From Paraburkholderia eburnea (lineage in GTDB: Bacteria; Pseudomonadota; Gammaproteobacteria; Burkholderiales; Burkholderiaceae), in NCBI RefSeq assembly GCF_002917095.1, contig NZ_PQGA01000015.1, positions 1 to 64,000 of the forward strand: a stretch of 64,000 bases of DNA, in the 5' to 3' direction. A model generated the notes under the pieces. The model had not been told where the DNA came from, searched no databases, and was given only the letters and a program-made list of their open reading frames with translations. The position numbers were made by a program, and so were the translations under genes. Positions 34,850-43,893 of this stretch are shown piece by piece (position 1 is the first letter of the stretch; each line of letters opens with the position of its first letter).

Positions 34850-36046
34850 TTGTTGAATTCCCTGCTTGATTTTCTCGCCCACGGGGTGCTGCATTTCTCG
34901 TGGTGGCAGATCCTGCTTTGCGCGGCTGTGGCCACGCACATCACGATCGTCGGCGTGACGGTGTATCTGCACCGTTGCCAGGCGCATCGTGCGCTCGAAT
35001 TGCATCCGATCGCGAGCCACTTCTTCCGTTTCTGGCTGTGGATGACCACGGGCATGCTCACGGGTCAGTGGGCGGCGATCCATCGCAAGCACCACGCCAA
35101 GTGCGAGACCGAGGAAGATCCGCACAGCCCGCAAACGCGCGGCCTCTGGAAGGTGCTGCTCGAAGGCGCCGAACTCTATCGCGCCGAAGCGAAGAACGAA
35201 GAAACGCTGCGCCGTTTCAGCCACGGCACGCCTAACGACTGGATGGAGCGCAACGTCTACACGCGTTTCCCGATCCTCGGCGTGAGCATCATGATGGTGA
35301 TCGACGTCGCGCTGTTCGGCGTGGTCGGTCTGTCCGTCTGGGCCGTGCAGATGGCGTGGATTCCGTTCTGGGCCGCGGGCGTCGTGAATGGTCTCGGCCA
35401 CTTCTGGGGCTATCGCAACTTCAATTCGTCGGACGCCAGCACGAACCTGTTTCCGTGGGGCATCATCATCGGCGGCGAAGAACTGCATAACAACCACCAC
35501 ACCTTCGCGACCTCTGCGAAGCTGTCGAACAAGTGGTACGAGTTCGACATTGGCTGGATGTACATCCGCCTGATGTCGGTGGTGGGTCTGGCCAAGGTCA
35601 AGAAGGTCGCGCCCACGCCGCGTCTCGCCAAGGGCAAGCTGGTGGCCGACCACGAAACGCTGCAGGCCGTGTTGTCGAACCGCTACGAAGTGATGGCGCG
35701 TTACGCAAAGGCGGTGAAGCAGGCCTACCGCCAGGAACTGGCGCACCTCAAGGAAGTGGGCGAGCGCGAGAAGTACAAGTTCATGCGCGGCGCGAGCAAG
35801 TGGGTCGCCAAGGAAGAAGCCAGCCTGAACGAGCCGCAAAAGCGCCAACTGCCGCAGATTTTCGCCAACAGCCAGAAGATGCGCACGTTCATCGAGCTGC
35901 GTAACGAACTCGCGCAGATCTGGGACCGTTCGAGCGCCTCGCGCGAACAACTGCTCGCGCAGCTTCAGGATTGGTGTCATCGTGCCGAACAAAGCGGCAT
36001 CAAGGCACTCCAGGAATTTGCGTCGCGTCTGCGCCGCTACGCCTGA
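34850..36046 (+). CDS. Membrane fatty-acid desaturase (delta-9 type)
   Basis: This 398-residue di-iron enzyme introduces a double bond in acyl chains. Three His boxes are intact: HRCQAH (near residue 40), HRKHH (near 80) and HNNHH (near 210). Hydrophobic segments surround them in the acyl-CoA desaturase pattern. The C-terminal 180 residues form a helical, charged extension typical of proteobacterial desaturases of this group. No ATG fits; TTG 34850 or TTG 34853 is the likely start. An intrinsic terminator follows. It likely tunes membrane fluidity. Confidence 0.88.
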   Translation: MLNSLLDFLAHGVLHFSWWQILLCAAVATHITIVGVTVYLHRCQAHRALELHPIASHFFRFWLWMTTGMLTGQWAAIHRKHHAKCETEEDPHSPQTRGLWKVLLEGAELYRAEAKNEETLRRFSHGTPNDWMERNVYTRFPILGVSIMMVIDVALFGVVGLSVWAVQMAWIPFWAAGVVNGLGHFWGYRNFNSSDASTNLFPWGIIIGGEELHNNHHTFATSAKLSNKWYEFDIGWMYIRLMSVVGLAKVKKVAPTPRLAKGKLVADHETLQAVLSNRYEVMARYAKAVKQAYRQELAHLKEVGEREKYKFMRGASKWVAKEEASLNEPQKRQLPQIFANSQKMRTFIELRNELAQIWDRSSASREQLLAQLQDWCHRAEQSGIKALQEFASRLRRYA

Positions 36047-36126
36047 TTCCGTGGATTTCCGTGCACTGGCGGCCCATGCGCCCCGAGTGACCCACGGAAA
36101 AATCCATTAGAATTCAGGTACGTCAC

Positions 36127-36157
36127 AAAACCCCGCGCTGGCGGGGTTTTTCTTTTT
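36127..36157 (+). terminator. Intrinsic terminator after the desaturase gene
   Basis: AAAACCCCGC and GCGGGGTTTT (10 pairs) with a GCTG loop are followed by TTTTTCTTTTT. Confidence 0.93.
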
Positions 36158-36257
36158 GGGCCGCGGAAATTCAGTGATGCCGCGGCGGTCGGCAGGGCAG
36201 CAACTGGCATGGGACCGGAGCGAGCTGAAGCGCCCGCTCTGGTCGACAGAGGAGATC

Positions 36258-37388
36258 ATGAGTCAGGCGATTAAAGCGGTCGAATATGACCGTCCGCAGG
36301 GCGCGATGTGCGGTGTCGGACAGGCGTGGGCGAAAGTGCCCGATGCCCCTTCCGCAACGGAGCGCGCTGCGTTGAAGGAGCGCATTCGCGCATTGCTCAA
36401 GCGCGAGAAAGCGGTGCTCGTCGCGCACTATTATGTCGATCCTGAATTGCAGGAGCTGGCCGACGAAACCGGCGGCTGCGTGGCCGATTCGCTCGAAATG
36501 GCGCGCTTTGGCCGCGATCACGACGCGCAGACGCTCGTGGTTGCCGGCGTGCGCTTCATGGGCGAGACCGCGAAGATCCTGAGCCCGAACAAACGCATCC
36601 TGATGCCGGATCTCGACGCGACCTGCTCGCTCGACCTGGGCTGCCCCGCCGACGAGTTTTCCGCTTTCTGCGACCAGCATCCCGATCGCACCGTGGTGGT
36701 CTACGCCAATACCAGCGCCGCCGTGAAGGCGCGCGCGGACTGGATGGTCACCTCGTCGATCGGCCTGGAAATCGTCGCCGATCTGCACGCGAAGGGCGAA
36801 AAAATCCTCTGGGCGCCGGATCGCCACTTGGGCAGCTACATCCAGAAGAAGACCGGCGCCGACATGCTGCTCTGGCAAGGCTCCTGCCTCGTGCACGACG
36901 AGTTCAAGGGCATCGAGCTCGATCTGCTGCGCGCCGAGTATCCCGATGCGAAGGTGCTCGTGCACCCCGAATCGCCCGAAGGCGTGGTGGCGCTCGCGGA
37001 CGTGGTCGGCTCGACCACGCAGTTGATCGACGCCGCCGTGAAGCTCGACGCGCAACGGTTCATCGTCGCGACCGATCTGGGGATTCTGCACAAGATGCGG
37101 CTCGCCGCACCTGGCAAGACCTTTATCGAAGCGCCCACGGCCGGTAACAGCGCGACGTGCAAGAGCTGCGCGCATTGCCCGTGGATGGCCATGAACGGCC
37201 TCGCGAATCTCGCCGACGTGCTGGAGCGCGGCCACAACGAGATTTTCGTCGATGCCGCCATCGGCGAGCGCGCGCGTCTGCCGATCGACCGCATGCTCGC
37301 GTTCGCGGCCGAGCACAAGCGCCGCGTGCAGGCGAGTGGCGATCTCGCGCGCGATGGCGCGCTGTTCTCGCAAGTGGGGGCGGCGTAA
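36258..37388 (+). CDS. nadA: Quinolinate synthase
   Basis: This 376-residue [4Fe-4S] enzyme condenses iminoaspartate and dihydroxyacetone phosphate to quinolinate. The frame carries VLVAHYYVDPELQELADETGG, cluster and substrate Cys in CVADSLEMARFG, the TSSIGLEIVADLHAKGEKI region and CKSCAHCPWMAMN near the C terminus. ATG 36258 has AGAGGAG just upstream. The nadC start codon directly follows the stop, so both are one unit. Confidence 0.96.
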   Translation: MSQAIKAVEYDRPQGAMCGVGQAWAKVPDAPSATERAALKERIRALLKREKAVLVAHYYVDPELQELADETGGCVADSLEMARFGRDHDAQTLVVAGVRFMGETAKILSPNKRILMPDLDATCSLDLGCPADEFSAFCDQHPDRTVVVYANTSAAVKARADWMVTSSIGLEIVADLHAKGEKILWAPDRHLGSYIQKKTGADMLLWQGSCLVHDEFKGIELDLLRAEYPDAKVLVHPESPEGVVALADVVGSTTQLIDAAVKLDAQRFIVATDLGILHKMRLAAPGKTFIEAPTAGNSATCKSCAHCPWMAMNGLANLADVLERGHNEIFVDAAIGERARLPIDRMLAFAAEHKRRVQASGDLARDGALFSQVGAA

Positions 37389-38288
37389 ATGGGGGCACTG
37401 GAATTGCTGGCAGTGGACGCGGTGTCGTCCGTGCTGCCCGAAGTGCGCGCGCAGTACGGTGCGGCGTTCGATGAAGCGATCGCGCGCAACGTTGCCGACA
37501 CGCTGGCGGAAGACGTCGGCACGGGCGACCAGACCGGGCGTCTCGTGCCTGCCGACGACGTGCGCGACGCGCGCATCATCGTGCGCGAAGACGCGGTGCT
37601 GTGCGGCGTGCTCTGGTTCGACGGCGTGGTGAAGCAGGTCGATCCCCGCATCGAAGTGCGCTGGCACTATCGCGAAGGCGAGCGCATGGCGGCGGATACG
37701 CCGGTCTGCTCGCTGCGCGGTCCGGCCCGCTCGCTGCTCACGGCCGAGCGCAACGCGATGAACTTCCTGCAACTGCTTTCGGGCGTGGCGAGCGCGACGC
37801 GCCGTTACGTCGATGCGATCGCGCACACGAAGACGCGCATCCTCGACACGCGCAAGACGCTGCCGGGCCTGCGGCTCGCGCAGAAGTACGCGGTGCGCGT
37901 GGGCGGCGGCGCGAATCAGCGCCTCGCGCTCTACGACGGCATCCTCATCAAGGAAAACCACATCGCGGCAGCCGGCGGCGTGGACGCGGCGATGGATGCG
38001 GCGCTGGCGCTCAATGCCGGCGTGCCGATCCAGATCGAAGTGGAAACCCTCGACCAGCTCGATACGGCACTTGCGCATGGTGCGAAGTCGGTGCTGCTCG
38101 ACAACTTCTCGTTCGAGATGATGCGCGAAGCGGTGGCGCGTACGGCGGGGCGCGCGGTGCTCGAAGTCTCGGGCGGCGTGAACTTCGATACCGTGCGCAC
38201 GATCGCGGAAACGGGCGTGGACCGCGTCTCCATCGGCGCGCTCACGAAGGATGTGTGCGCGACCGACTTTTCGATGCGTATCGTCTGA
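37389..38288 (+). CDS. nadC: Nicotinate-nucleotide pyrophosphorylase (carboxylating)
   Basis: This 299-residue enzyme turns quinolinate and PRPP into nicotinate mononucleotide. Family marks are EDVGTGDQTG near residue 40, the RNAMNFLQLLSGVAS segment, ILDTRKTLPGLRLAQKYAVRVGGGANQRLALYDGILIKENH, and EVSGGVNFDTVRTIAETGVDRVSIGALT. Length is normal. The start codon immediately follows the nadA stop. Confidence 0.96.
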   Translation: MGALELLAVDAVSSVLPEVRAQYGAAFDEAIARNVADTLAEDVGTGDQTGRLVPADDVRDARIIVREDAVLCGVLWFDGVVKQVDPRIEVRWHYREGERMAADTPVCSLRGPARSLLTAERNAMNFLQLLSGVASATRRYVDAIAHTKTRILDTRKTLPGLRLAQKYAVRVGGGANQRLALYDGILIKENHIAAAGGVDAAMDAALALNAGVPIQIEVETLDQLDTALAHGAKSVLLDNFSFEMMREAVARTAGRAVLEVSGGVNFDTVRTIAETGVDRVSIGALTKDVCATDFSMRIV

Positions 38289-38314
38289 CTTCCCGCGTGC
38301 AGTTTGAAATGCAA

Positions 38315-38344
38315 AAAAGGCCGTCTCGCGAGAGACGGCCTTTT
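38315..38344. terminator. Bidirectional intrinsic terminator between nadC and nadB
   Basis: AAAAGGCCGTCTC and GAGACGGCCTTTT make 13 perfect pairs around GCGA, with T-runs on both sides. It serves the convergent nadC and nadB. Confidence 0.95.
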
Positions 38345-38370
38345 CGTTTCTGCAGGCGGCAACAGGGCGC

Positions 38371-39972
38371 TCAGGACATCGTGCGATTGCGCACGCGTTC
38401 CGGCGACAGCACGCTCGGCAGCGCCTTGGGCAGCGTGTTCGGCCAGTCGCGGCTGTAGTGCAGGCCACGGCTCTCGCGGCGCGAGCGCGCGCTTTCGACG
38501 ATCAGCGAGGCTACGTCGACGAGATTGCGCAGTTCCAGCAAATCGCGCGTGACGCGGAAGTTCGCGTAGTACTCCTGGATTTCGTCGCGCAGCAGCGAAA
38601 TGCGATGTTGCGCCCTCTCCAGGCGCTTGTCCGTGCGCACGATGCCCACGTAATTCCACATCAGACGGCGCAGCTCGTCCCAGTTGTGGGCGACCACGAC
38701 TTCCTCGTCGGAATCGGACACGCGGCTCTCGTCCCAGTCGGGCAGCGGTGCGTGTGCGGCGGCCTCGAAGCCCTCGGCTTCGATCGCCTCGGCGGCCGAA
38801 CGGCCAATCACGAGACATTCGAGCAGCGAGTTGCTGGCAAGGCGGTTCGCGCCGTGCAGACCCGTATACGAGGTTTCGCCGACGGCATAGAGGCCCGCGA
38901 GATCGGTGCGGCCCGCCAGGTCGGTGACGACGCCGCCGCAGGTGTAGTGCGCGGCGGGCACGACCGGAATCGGCTCCTTCGTCATGTCGATGCCGAACTC
39001 GCGGCAGCGCGCGAGCACGGTGGGGAAGTGCTCTTCGAGAAACGCCGCCGGCTGATGACTGATATCGAGATGCACGCAGTCGATGCCGTGCTTTTTGATC
39101 TCGAAGTCGATGGCGCGCGCGACGATATCGCGCGGCGCGAGTTCCGCGCGCGGATCGTGTTCGGGCATGAAGCGCGTGCCGTCGGGCAGGCGCAGCAGAC
39201 CGCCTTCGCCGCGCACGGCTTCGGTGATCAGAAACGACTTGGCGTGCGGGTGGAACAGGCAGGTCGGGTGGAACTGGATGAACTCCATGTTCGCGACGCG
39301 GCAGCCCGCCCGCCAGGCCATGGCGATGCCGTCGCCGGTGGCGGTGTCGGGGTTCGTCGTATAGAGATAGACCTTGCCCGCGCCGCCCGTCGCCAGCACG
39401 GTATGCGGCGCCTGGATCGTCACGGTGCGGTCGTTGCGCAGATCGAGGGCGTAGAGGCCGTGGCAACGGCGGCCCGGCAGGCCAAGGCGGTCGGACGTAA
39501 TGACGTCGATCGCCTGGTGATCTTCGAGGATCGTGATGTTCGGATGCTGGCGCGCGCGTTCGAGCAGCGTTTGCACGACGGCATGGCCGGTGGCGTCGGC
39601 GGCGTGGATGATGCGGCGATGGCTGTGGCCGCCTTCGCGTGTGAGGTGAAAGCCCAGCTCGGCTGCGGCGTCCTTCGTGAACGGCACGTCCTGGGCGATC
39701 AGCCATTCGATGGCGGCGCGGCCATGCTCGACGATATAGCGGGTCGCGCTTTCGTCGCAGAGTCCGCCGCCGGCGACGAGCGTGTCATCGACATGGTTTT
39801 CCACGCTGTCGGCCGAATCGAGCACCGCCGCGATGCCGCCTTGCGCGCGATCGCTCGCGCCTTCGGTCATCGCGCGTTTGGCGATCACCACCACGCGGCG
39901 CGTGTCGGCGAGGTTCAGGGCGACGCTCAATCCCGCCAGCCCGCTGCCGACGATCGCTACATCGAAATTCAT
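38371..39972 (-). CDS. nadB: L-aspartate oxidase
   Basis: This 533-residue FAD enzyme oxidises aspartate to iminoaspartate, feeding NadA. The N terminus has the dinucleotide motif VAIVGSGLAGLSVALNLA. Active-site stretches include DRAQGGIAA, GGHSHRRIIHAADATGHAV, the Arg-bearing HYTCGGVVTD and GLHGANRLASNSLLE. ATG 39972 is chosen as the residue right before the FAD motif. It faces the nadA-nadC unit, so de novo NAD synthesis is complete here (nadB, nadA, nadC). Confidence 0.96.
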   Translation of the reverse strand: MNFDVAIVGSGLAGLSVALNLADTRRVVVIAKRAMTEGASDRAQGGIAAVLDSADSVENHVDDTLVAGGGLCDESATRYIVEHGRAAIEWLIAQDVPFTKDAAAELGFHLTREGGHSHRRIIHAADATGHAVVQTLLERARQHPNITILEDHQAIDVITSDRLGLPGRRCHGLYALDLRNDRTVTIQAPHTVLATGGAGKVYLYTTNPDTATGDGIAMAWRAGCRVANMEFIQFHPTCLFHPHAKSFLITEAVRGEGGLLRLPDGTRFMPEHDPRAELAPRDIVARAIDFEIKKHGIDCVHLDISHQPAAFLEEHFPTVLARCREFGIDMTKEPIPVVPAAHYTCGGVVTDLAGRTDLAGLYAVGETSYTGLHGANRLASNSLLECLVIGRSAAEAIEAEGFEAAAHAPLPDWDESRVSDSDEEVVVAHNWDELRRLMWNYVGIVRTDKRLERAQHRISLLRDEIQEYYANFRVTRDLLELRNLVDVASLIVESARSRRESRGLHYSRDWPNTLPKALPSVLSPERVRNRTMS

Positions 39973-40184
39973 GGTCCTGCTTCTCCGTCTCTCTTGTTCT
40001 GCGCTGTCCGCTGTCAGGCTCGTGGCGGGTGAAGCGGCAAGCATACTCCGAGTGGGGAGCGTAGGAAAAGCCGCACGTGTGACGGGAAGGCGAATAGTCG
40101 CGGAAAACGCGCGCAAAAGACTGTTACGCGATGCAGGAGGAGAGAGGGAGGCGGGGTGATGCTTGTGAAAAGCGCGTAGGAAAA

Positions 40185-40216
40185 AGAAAAGCCCCGCCAG
40201 AAGGCGGGGCTTTTCT
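40185..40216. terminator. Intrinsic terminator after rpmG
   Basis: AGAAAAGCCCCGCC and GGCGGGGCTTTTCT make 14 perfect pairs with an AGAA loop. T-rich tracts on the minus strand point to rpmBG termination; it may also work in the other direction. Confidence 0.92.
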
Positions 40217-40245
40217 TGTCTTCGTCAGGCTCGAAACCGGATCAA

Positions 40246-40413
40246 TTACTTGATCTTGGTTTCCTTGTACTCGACGTGCTTACGAACAACCGGGTCGAAC
40301 TTCTTGATCGACATTTTTTCCGGCATGTTGCGCTTGTTCTTCGTGGTCGTGTAGAAGTGACCCGTACCTGCGGTCGATTCGAGCTTGATCTTGTCGCGGA
40401 TGCCCTTGGCCAT
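40246..40413 (-). CDS. rpmG: 50S ribosomal protein L33
   Basis: This 55-residue protein is MAKGIRDKIKLESTAGTGHF at the start and ends in VRKHVEYKETKIK. It is the Cys-free form of L33. AAGGAG stands before the ATG. It lies ten bases after rpmB, the usual order. Confidence 0.97.
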   Translation of the reverse strand: MAKGIRDKIKLESTAGTGHFYTTTKNKRNMPEKMSIKKFDPVVRKHVEYKETKIK

Positions 40414-40423
40414 GATTTACTCC

Positions 40424-40657
40424 TTACAGTTCGCCGCGTGCGCGCAGATCTGCGAGCACGGAATCGATGCCGTTCTTGTCGATCAGGCGCAGGCCTGCGT
40501 TCGAGATGCGCAGGCGCACCCAACGGTTTTCGCTTTCAACCCAGAACCGGCGGTTTTGCAGGTTCGGGAGGAAACGGCGCTTGGTCTTGTTGTTCGCGTG
40601 GGAAACGTTGTTGCCGCTCATCGGCGCTTTCCCAGTGACTTGGCATACTCGTGCCAT
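40424..40657 (-). CDS. rpmB: 50S ribosomal protein L28
   Basis: This 77-residue protein begins MARVCQVTGKAPMSGNNVSH, followed by NNKTKRRFLPNLQ and WVRLRISNAGLRLIDKNGID, all characteristic of L28. AGGAG precedes ATG 40657. The rpmB-rpmG pair has a promoter at 40831-40860 and a strong terminator. Confidence 0.97.
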   Translation of the reverse strand: MARVCQVTGKAPMSGNNVSHANNKTKRRFLPNLQNRRFWVESENRWVRLRISNAGLRLIDKNGIDSVLADLRARGEL

Positions 40658-40830
40658 GAAAGCACTCCTACGATAATTCTGAGTTCGAGAGCCGCTGAAG
40701 TTTCCCAGGCGAGAAATGGCCAGACACGAGCGCTCACGTATGGATGAGAGACAACCTCGAACCCAGCGCATATTCCCCCCCGGAATGCCTTGATGGCTTT
40801 CGGTACAGGGTTGGAAATAGGCAAACCACA

Positions 40831-40860
40831 ATTCTAGCAGAAAAATGCCAGGAAAATCAA
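40831..40860 (-). promoter_or_regulatory. Candidate promoter of rpmB-rpmG
   Basis: Minus strand: -35 TTGATT (40855-40860), 18-base spacer, -10 TAGAAT (40831-40836). It leaves a leader of about 165 bases before rpmB. Confidence 0.55.
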
Positions 40861-40915
40861 ACGTGATTTGCCGATGCTGGGGTAGCGGCGCATGCCTCTC
40901 GCAACTAATCCAGCC

Positions 40916-41719
40916 CTAATCCAGTCCATGACGCGCGAACGAAAACGTCTCACGCGCGCCGATGATCAGATGATCGACCAGCTGGACGTCCACGAGAGCA
41001 AGCGCTTCGCGCAGGACCCGCGTGAGACGGCGGTCGCTCGCGCTTGGCTGAACCGCGCCGGACGGGTGGTTGTGCGCCACGATCAGGTGGGCGGCATTGA
41101 GCATCAGCGCACGCCGCACGATTTCACGCGGATACACCGCCATGCGCGTGAGCGTGCCGCGCGTGCTTTCTTCGGTGCGGATCAGCCGGTGCCGGATGTC
41201 CAGAAAGAGGCAAATGAACACTTCATGAGTGCGCCCGCCTATCAGTAAGCGCAAATAGTCTTCCACCGCGCCGGGCGAATCGATCAGCGGCTTTTCCTCG
41301 ATCTGCTCGGCGAGCGCGCGCCGCGCCAGTTCCAGCACGGCCACGAGTTTCGACGCCTTGGCCGGGCCGATGCCGCGCAAGCCCTCGAATTCCTCGCGCT
41401 GGGCGTCGAGCATCGCGCGCAGCGAGCCGAAGTGCTTGAGCAGCGAGCGCGCGACATCGAATACGTCGTGACCCGGCAGGCCCGAGCCGAGTAGCAGCGC
41501 GACCAGTTCGAGATCCGAAAGCGCGCCGGGCCCCGCCTCGCGCAGCCGCTCGCGCGGCATGGCGGTACGGCGCGGCACGCCGGGCTCGGGTGGGGCGAAG
41601 GAGACCGAAGGCATGGACCCGACTGACGTCCCGGGTTTCAAACCCGGCAACGGCGGCAGGGGAGACACATAGGCGGCGTCGCCGCCCACGAGCGGCTTGT
41701 CACAGGCGATTTCGAACAT
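40916..41719 (-). CDS. radC: RadC family protein (JAB1/MPN+ domain)
   Basis: This 267-residue protein has a helix-hairpin-helix segment (LRGIGPAKASKLVAVLELARRA) and a JAMM metalloprotease-like core HNHPSGAVQPSASD with the usual His, His and Asp. Its role is unsettled despite the name. GAGGAGG right before ATG 41719 supports this start, which gives an N-terminal Pro-rich extension of about 50 residues before the family start (MPRERLREAGPGALSD). A perfect 17-bp palindrome (CCGGGTTTCAAACCCGG, 41631-41647) lies within that extension. Confidence 0.88.
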   Translation of the reverse strand: MFEIACDKPLVGGDAAYVSPLPPLPGLKPGTSVGSMPSVSFAPPEPGVPRRTAMPRERLREAGPGALSDLELVALLLGSGLPGHDVFDVARSLLKHFGSLRAMLDAQREEFEGLRGIGPAKASKLVAVLELARRALAEQIEEKPLIDSPGAVEDYLRLLIGGRTHEVFICLFLDIRHRLIRTEESTRGTLTRMAVYPREIVRRALMLNAAHLIVAHNHPSGAVQPSASDRRLTRVLREALALVDVQLVDHLIIGARETFSFARHGLD

Positions 41720-41891
41720 CGGACCTCCTCGCTTCAGGGCGCCGCCGGCCATGCGCGTGGCGTCCGCCCTGGAACTATGTGGCTTACAATACGGGTTTTC
41801 CGACCGCTGTCAGGCGGCGGCCGGGCCGGCCCCTTGGGGCGCTTGGGGCGAGCACGCGCGGCGGGCGCGCCCAGACGAAAATGAGTACCGC

Positions 41892-42347
41892 ATGAGCATC
41901 ATCGACATCTCCGAGGTGAAACCCGGTTCCCACGTCACGTTGCACTACCGGCTTGCGCTCGCCGATGGCACCGAGATCGTCAACACCTTTGTCGACCGGC
42001 CCGCCACGCTGCTGCTGGGCGCCGGCCAGCTCGCGCCGCCGCTGGAAGACATTTTGCGGGGTCTCAAGGTGGGGCACCACTCCACCTTTCAGCTAGAACC
42101 GGGCGTCGCCTTCGGCCAGCGCAACCCCGACCTGATCCAGCGCATCTCGCTGAAGACCCTGCGCGACAATGCGATGATCGGCGAGAGCTTTCGCCCCGGC
42201 GACCTGATCGAATTCAACGCGCCCAACGGCGACCGTTACGCCGGCGTGCTCAAGGAAGTCAACGAGACTTCCGCGCTGTTCGATTTCAACCACCCGCTCG
42301 CAGGCCAGGCGGTTGCGTTCGAAGTGCAAATCATTGGAATCCTGTAA
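41892..42347 (+). CDS. fkpB: FKBP-type peptidyl-prolyl isomerase, SlpA/FkpB type
   Basis: This 151-residue protein has an FKBP fold with an IF-domain insertion, as in SlyD-like SlpA/FkpB: VTLHYRLALADGTEIVNTF, then GAGQLAPPLEDILRGLKVGHHSTFQLEPGVAFG and ALFDFNHPLAGQAVAFEVQI. It speeds proline isomerisation of proteins. The start ATG 41892 sits just after a four-codon reading frame (ATG 41881) that ends in the overlap. It precedes ispH by nine bases, the usual fkpB-ispH pairing. Confidence 0.92.
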   Translation: MSIIDISEVKPGSHVTLHYRLALADGTEIVNTFVDRPATLLLGAGQLAPPLEDILRGLKVGHHSTFQLEPGVAFGQRNPDLIQRISLKTLRDNAMIGESFRPGDLIEFNAPNGDRYAGVLKEVNETSALFDFNHPLAGQAVAFEVQIIGIL

Positions 42348-42356
42348 AGAAAGCCC

Positions 42357-43316
42357 ATGACCACGGACACGTCCCTTCTCGCCAACGCTGAAATTCTGCT
42401 AGCCCAGCCGCGCGGTTTCTGCGCCGGCGTCGATCGCGCCATCGAGATCGTCGAGCGGGCCATCCAGATCCACGGTGCGCCGATCTACGTGCGCCACGAG
42501 ATCGTCCATAACGCGTATGTCGTCGAGGATCTGCGCAAGAAAGGGGCGATCTTCATCGAGCAGCTCGACGAAGTGCCGGCGGGCAACACGGTGATCTTCA
42601 GCGCGCACGGCGTCTCCAAGGCGGTGCGCGCCGACGCCGAGGCGCGCGGCCTGCGTGTGTACGACGCGACCTGTCCGCTCGTGACCAAGGTGCACGTCGA
42701 AGTCGCGAAGATGCGCGACGAAGGTCTCGATATCGTCATGATCGGCCACAAGGGCCATCCTGAAGTCGAAGGCACGATGGGCCAGGTCGGCGAGGGCATG
42801 TATCTTGTCGAGGACTTCGCCGACGTCGAGGCGCTCACGCTGCGCGACCCCGAACGCGTGGCCTTCGTCACGCAGACCACGCTCTCCGTGGATGATGCGG
42901 CCGACATCATCGCCGCGCTCAAGTCGCGTTTCCCCGCGATTCGCGAGCCGAAGAAGCAGGACATCTGCTATGCAACGCAAAACCGCCAGGACGCCGTCAA
43001 GTTCATGGCGCCGCAGTGCGACGTCGTGATCGTGGTGGGCAGCCCCAATAGTTCGAACTCGAACCGCCTGCGCGAAGTCGCCGAAAAGCGCGGCATCCCG
43101 GCCTATATGGTGGATGCGCCCGACCAGATCGATCCGCGCTGGCTCGAGGGCAAGCGCCGCATCGGCCTGACCGCCGGCGCGTCGGCGCCCGAGGCGCTCG
43201 CGCAGCAGATCATCCAGCGTCTGAACGAGCTGGGCGTGAGCAATGTGCGCGCGCTTGAAGGCATCGAGGAAAACATCGCGTTTCCGCTGCCGCGCGGTCT
43301 CGGCCAGACGGCCTGA
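42357..43316 (+). CDS. ispH: 4-Hydroxy-3-methylbut-2-enyl diphosphate reductase
   Basis: This 319-residue [4Fe-4S] enzyme makes IPP and DMAPP in the last step of the MEP isoprenoid pathway. The three cluster Cys lie in QPRGFCAGVDRAIEIV, DATCPLVTKVH and the C-terminal region after DICYATQNRQ. Substrate-binding residues are seen in IGHKGHPEVEGTMGQ and GSPNSSNSNRLREVA. Length is normal. A short terminator follows. Confidence 0.96.
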   Translation: MTTDTSLLANAEILLAQPRGFCAGVDRAIEIVERAIQIHGAPIYVRHEIVHNAYVVEDLRKKGAIFIEQLDEVPAGNTVIFSAHGVSKAVRADAEARGLRVYDATCPLVTKVHVEVAKMRDEGLDIVMIGHKGHPEVEGTMGQVGEGMYLVEDFADVEALTLRDPERVAFVTQTTLSVDDAADIIAALKSRFPAIREPKKQDICYATQNRQDAVKFMAPQCDVVIVVGSPNSSNSNRLREVAEKRGIPAYMVDAPDQIDPRWLEGKRRIGLTAGASAPEALAQQIIQRLNELGVSNVRALEGIEENIAFPLPRGLGQTA

Positions 43317-43340
43317 CGCCAGGCGGGCTTGCCGTCATCC

Positions 43341-43367
43341 AAAAGCGCGCCTTGAGCGCGCTTTTTT
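43341..43367 (+). terminator. Intrinsic terminator after ispH
   Basis: AAAAGCGCGC and GCGCGCTTTT pair around CTTGA, followed by a T6 run. Confidence 0.9.
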
Positions 43368-43371
43368 ATTG

Positions 43372-43789
43372 CCTATGTTTATTGCCCGCGCGCAGGCGAA
43401 GGGGTGGTGGGGTGTCGATAAATAGGGTTCGATTGAGAAAAACGCGAGGTAAACCGCGTTGCTACACCCTGTTCGTATCAGTGTTTTCGCTATAGGGCAG
43501 GGTCGATTCTATCGATATGACCCCGATTAATAGAGCGCCAGCGCCCTGGATTTCACCCTTGCATCAATTTGGTGCTTACGCTCAATGATCGCTTAAATAC
43601 GGGCCATCACGCACGCGATGCCCGCCCCATAAGGGACAGCGGCCGGCGCTCACAACACTTGATGTAAAACGCGTCGAATTCTGGTGCAACTGATGCACGA
43701 AAATGCGGCGCAACCAAGGTGCAACCTCTGCCGGCTTCTTCTTTCAAGAAATGGTTGCAATGCAGGAAAACCCTGTCGGTTCAACAATA
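43372..43789. other. Intergenic region upstream of the unrecognised unit before livH
   Basis: About 420 bases are less GC-rich than the neighbouring genes. There are short symmetric stretches (for example GGTCGAT...ATCGATATGACC at 43500-43522), but no gene, no tRNA and no clear promoter except the one at 43790. Confidence 0.4.
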
Positions 43790-43817
43790 TTGCCGGCCGC
43801 ATAATTGGAGTTACAAT
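43790..43817 (+). promoter_or_regulatory. Candidate promoter of the unrecognised unit before livH
   Basis: -35 TTGCCG (43790-43795), 16-base spacer, -10 TACAAT (43812-43817). It would start transcription near 43824, about 70 bases before the next start codon. Confidence 0.55.
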
Positions 43818-43893
43818 GCGCGCGTTCTGAGGGCCGGACGTCCGCGCGAGGCCCACCAGGCAAGCATTTCGGAAGGTGCAGGAGACCTGTTTA

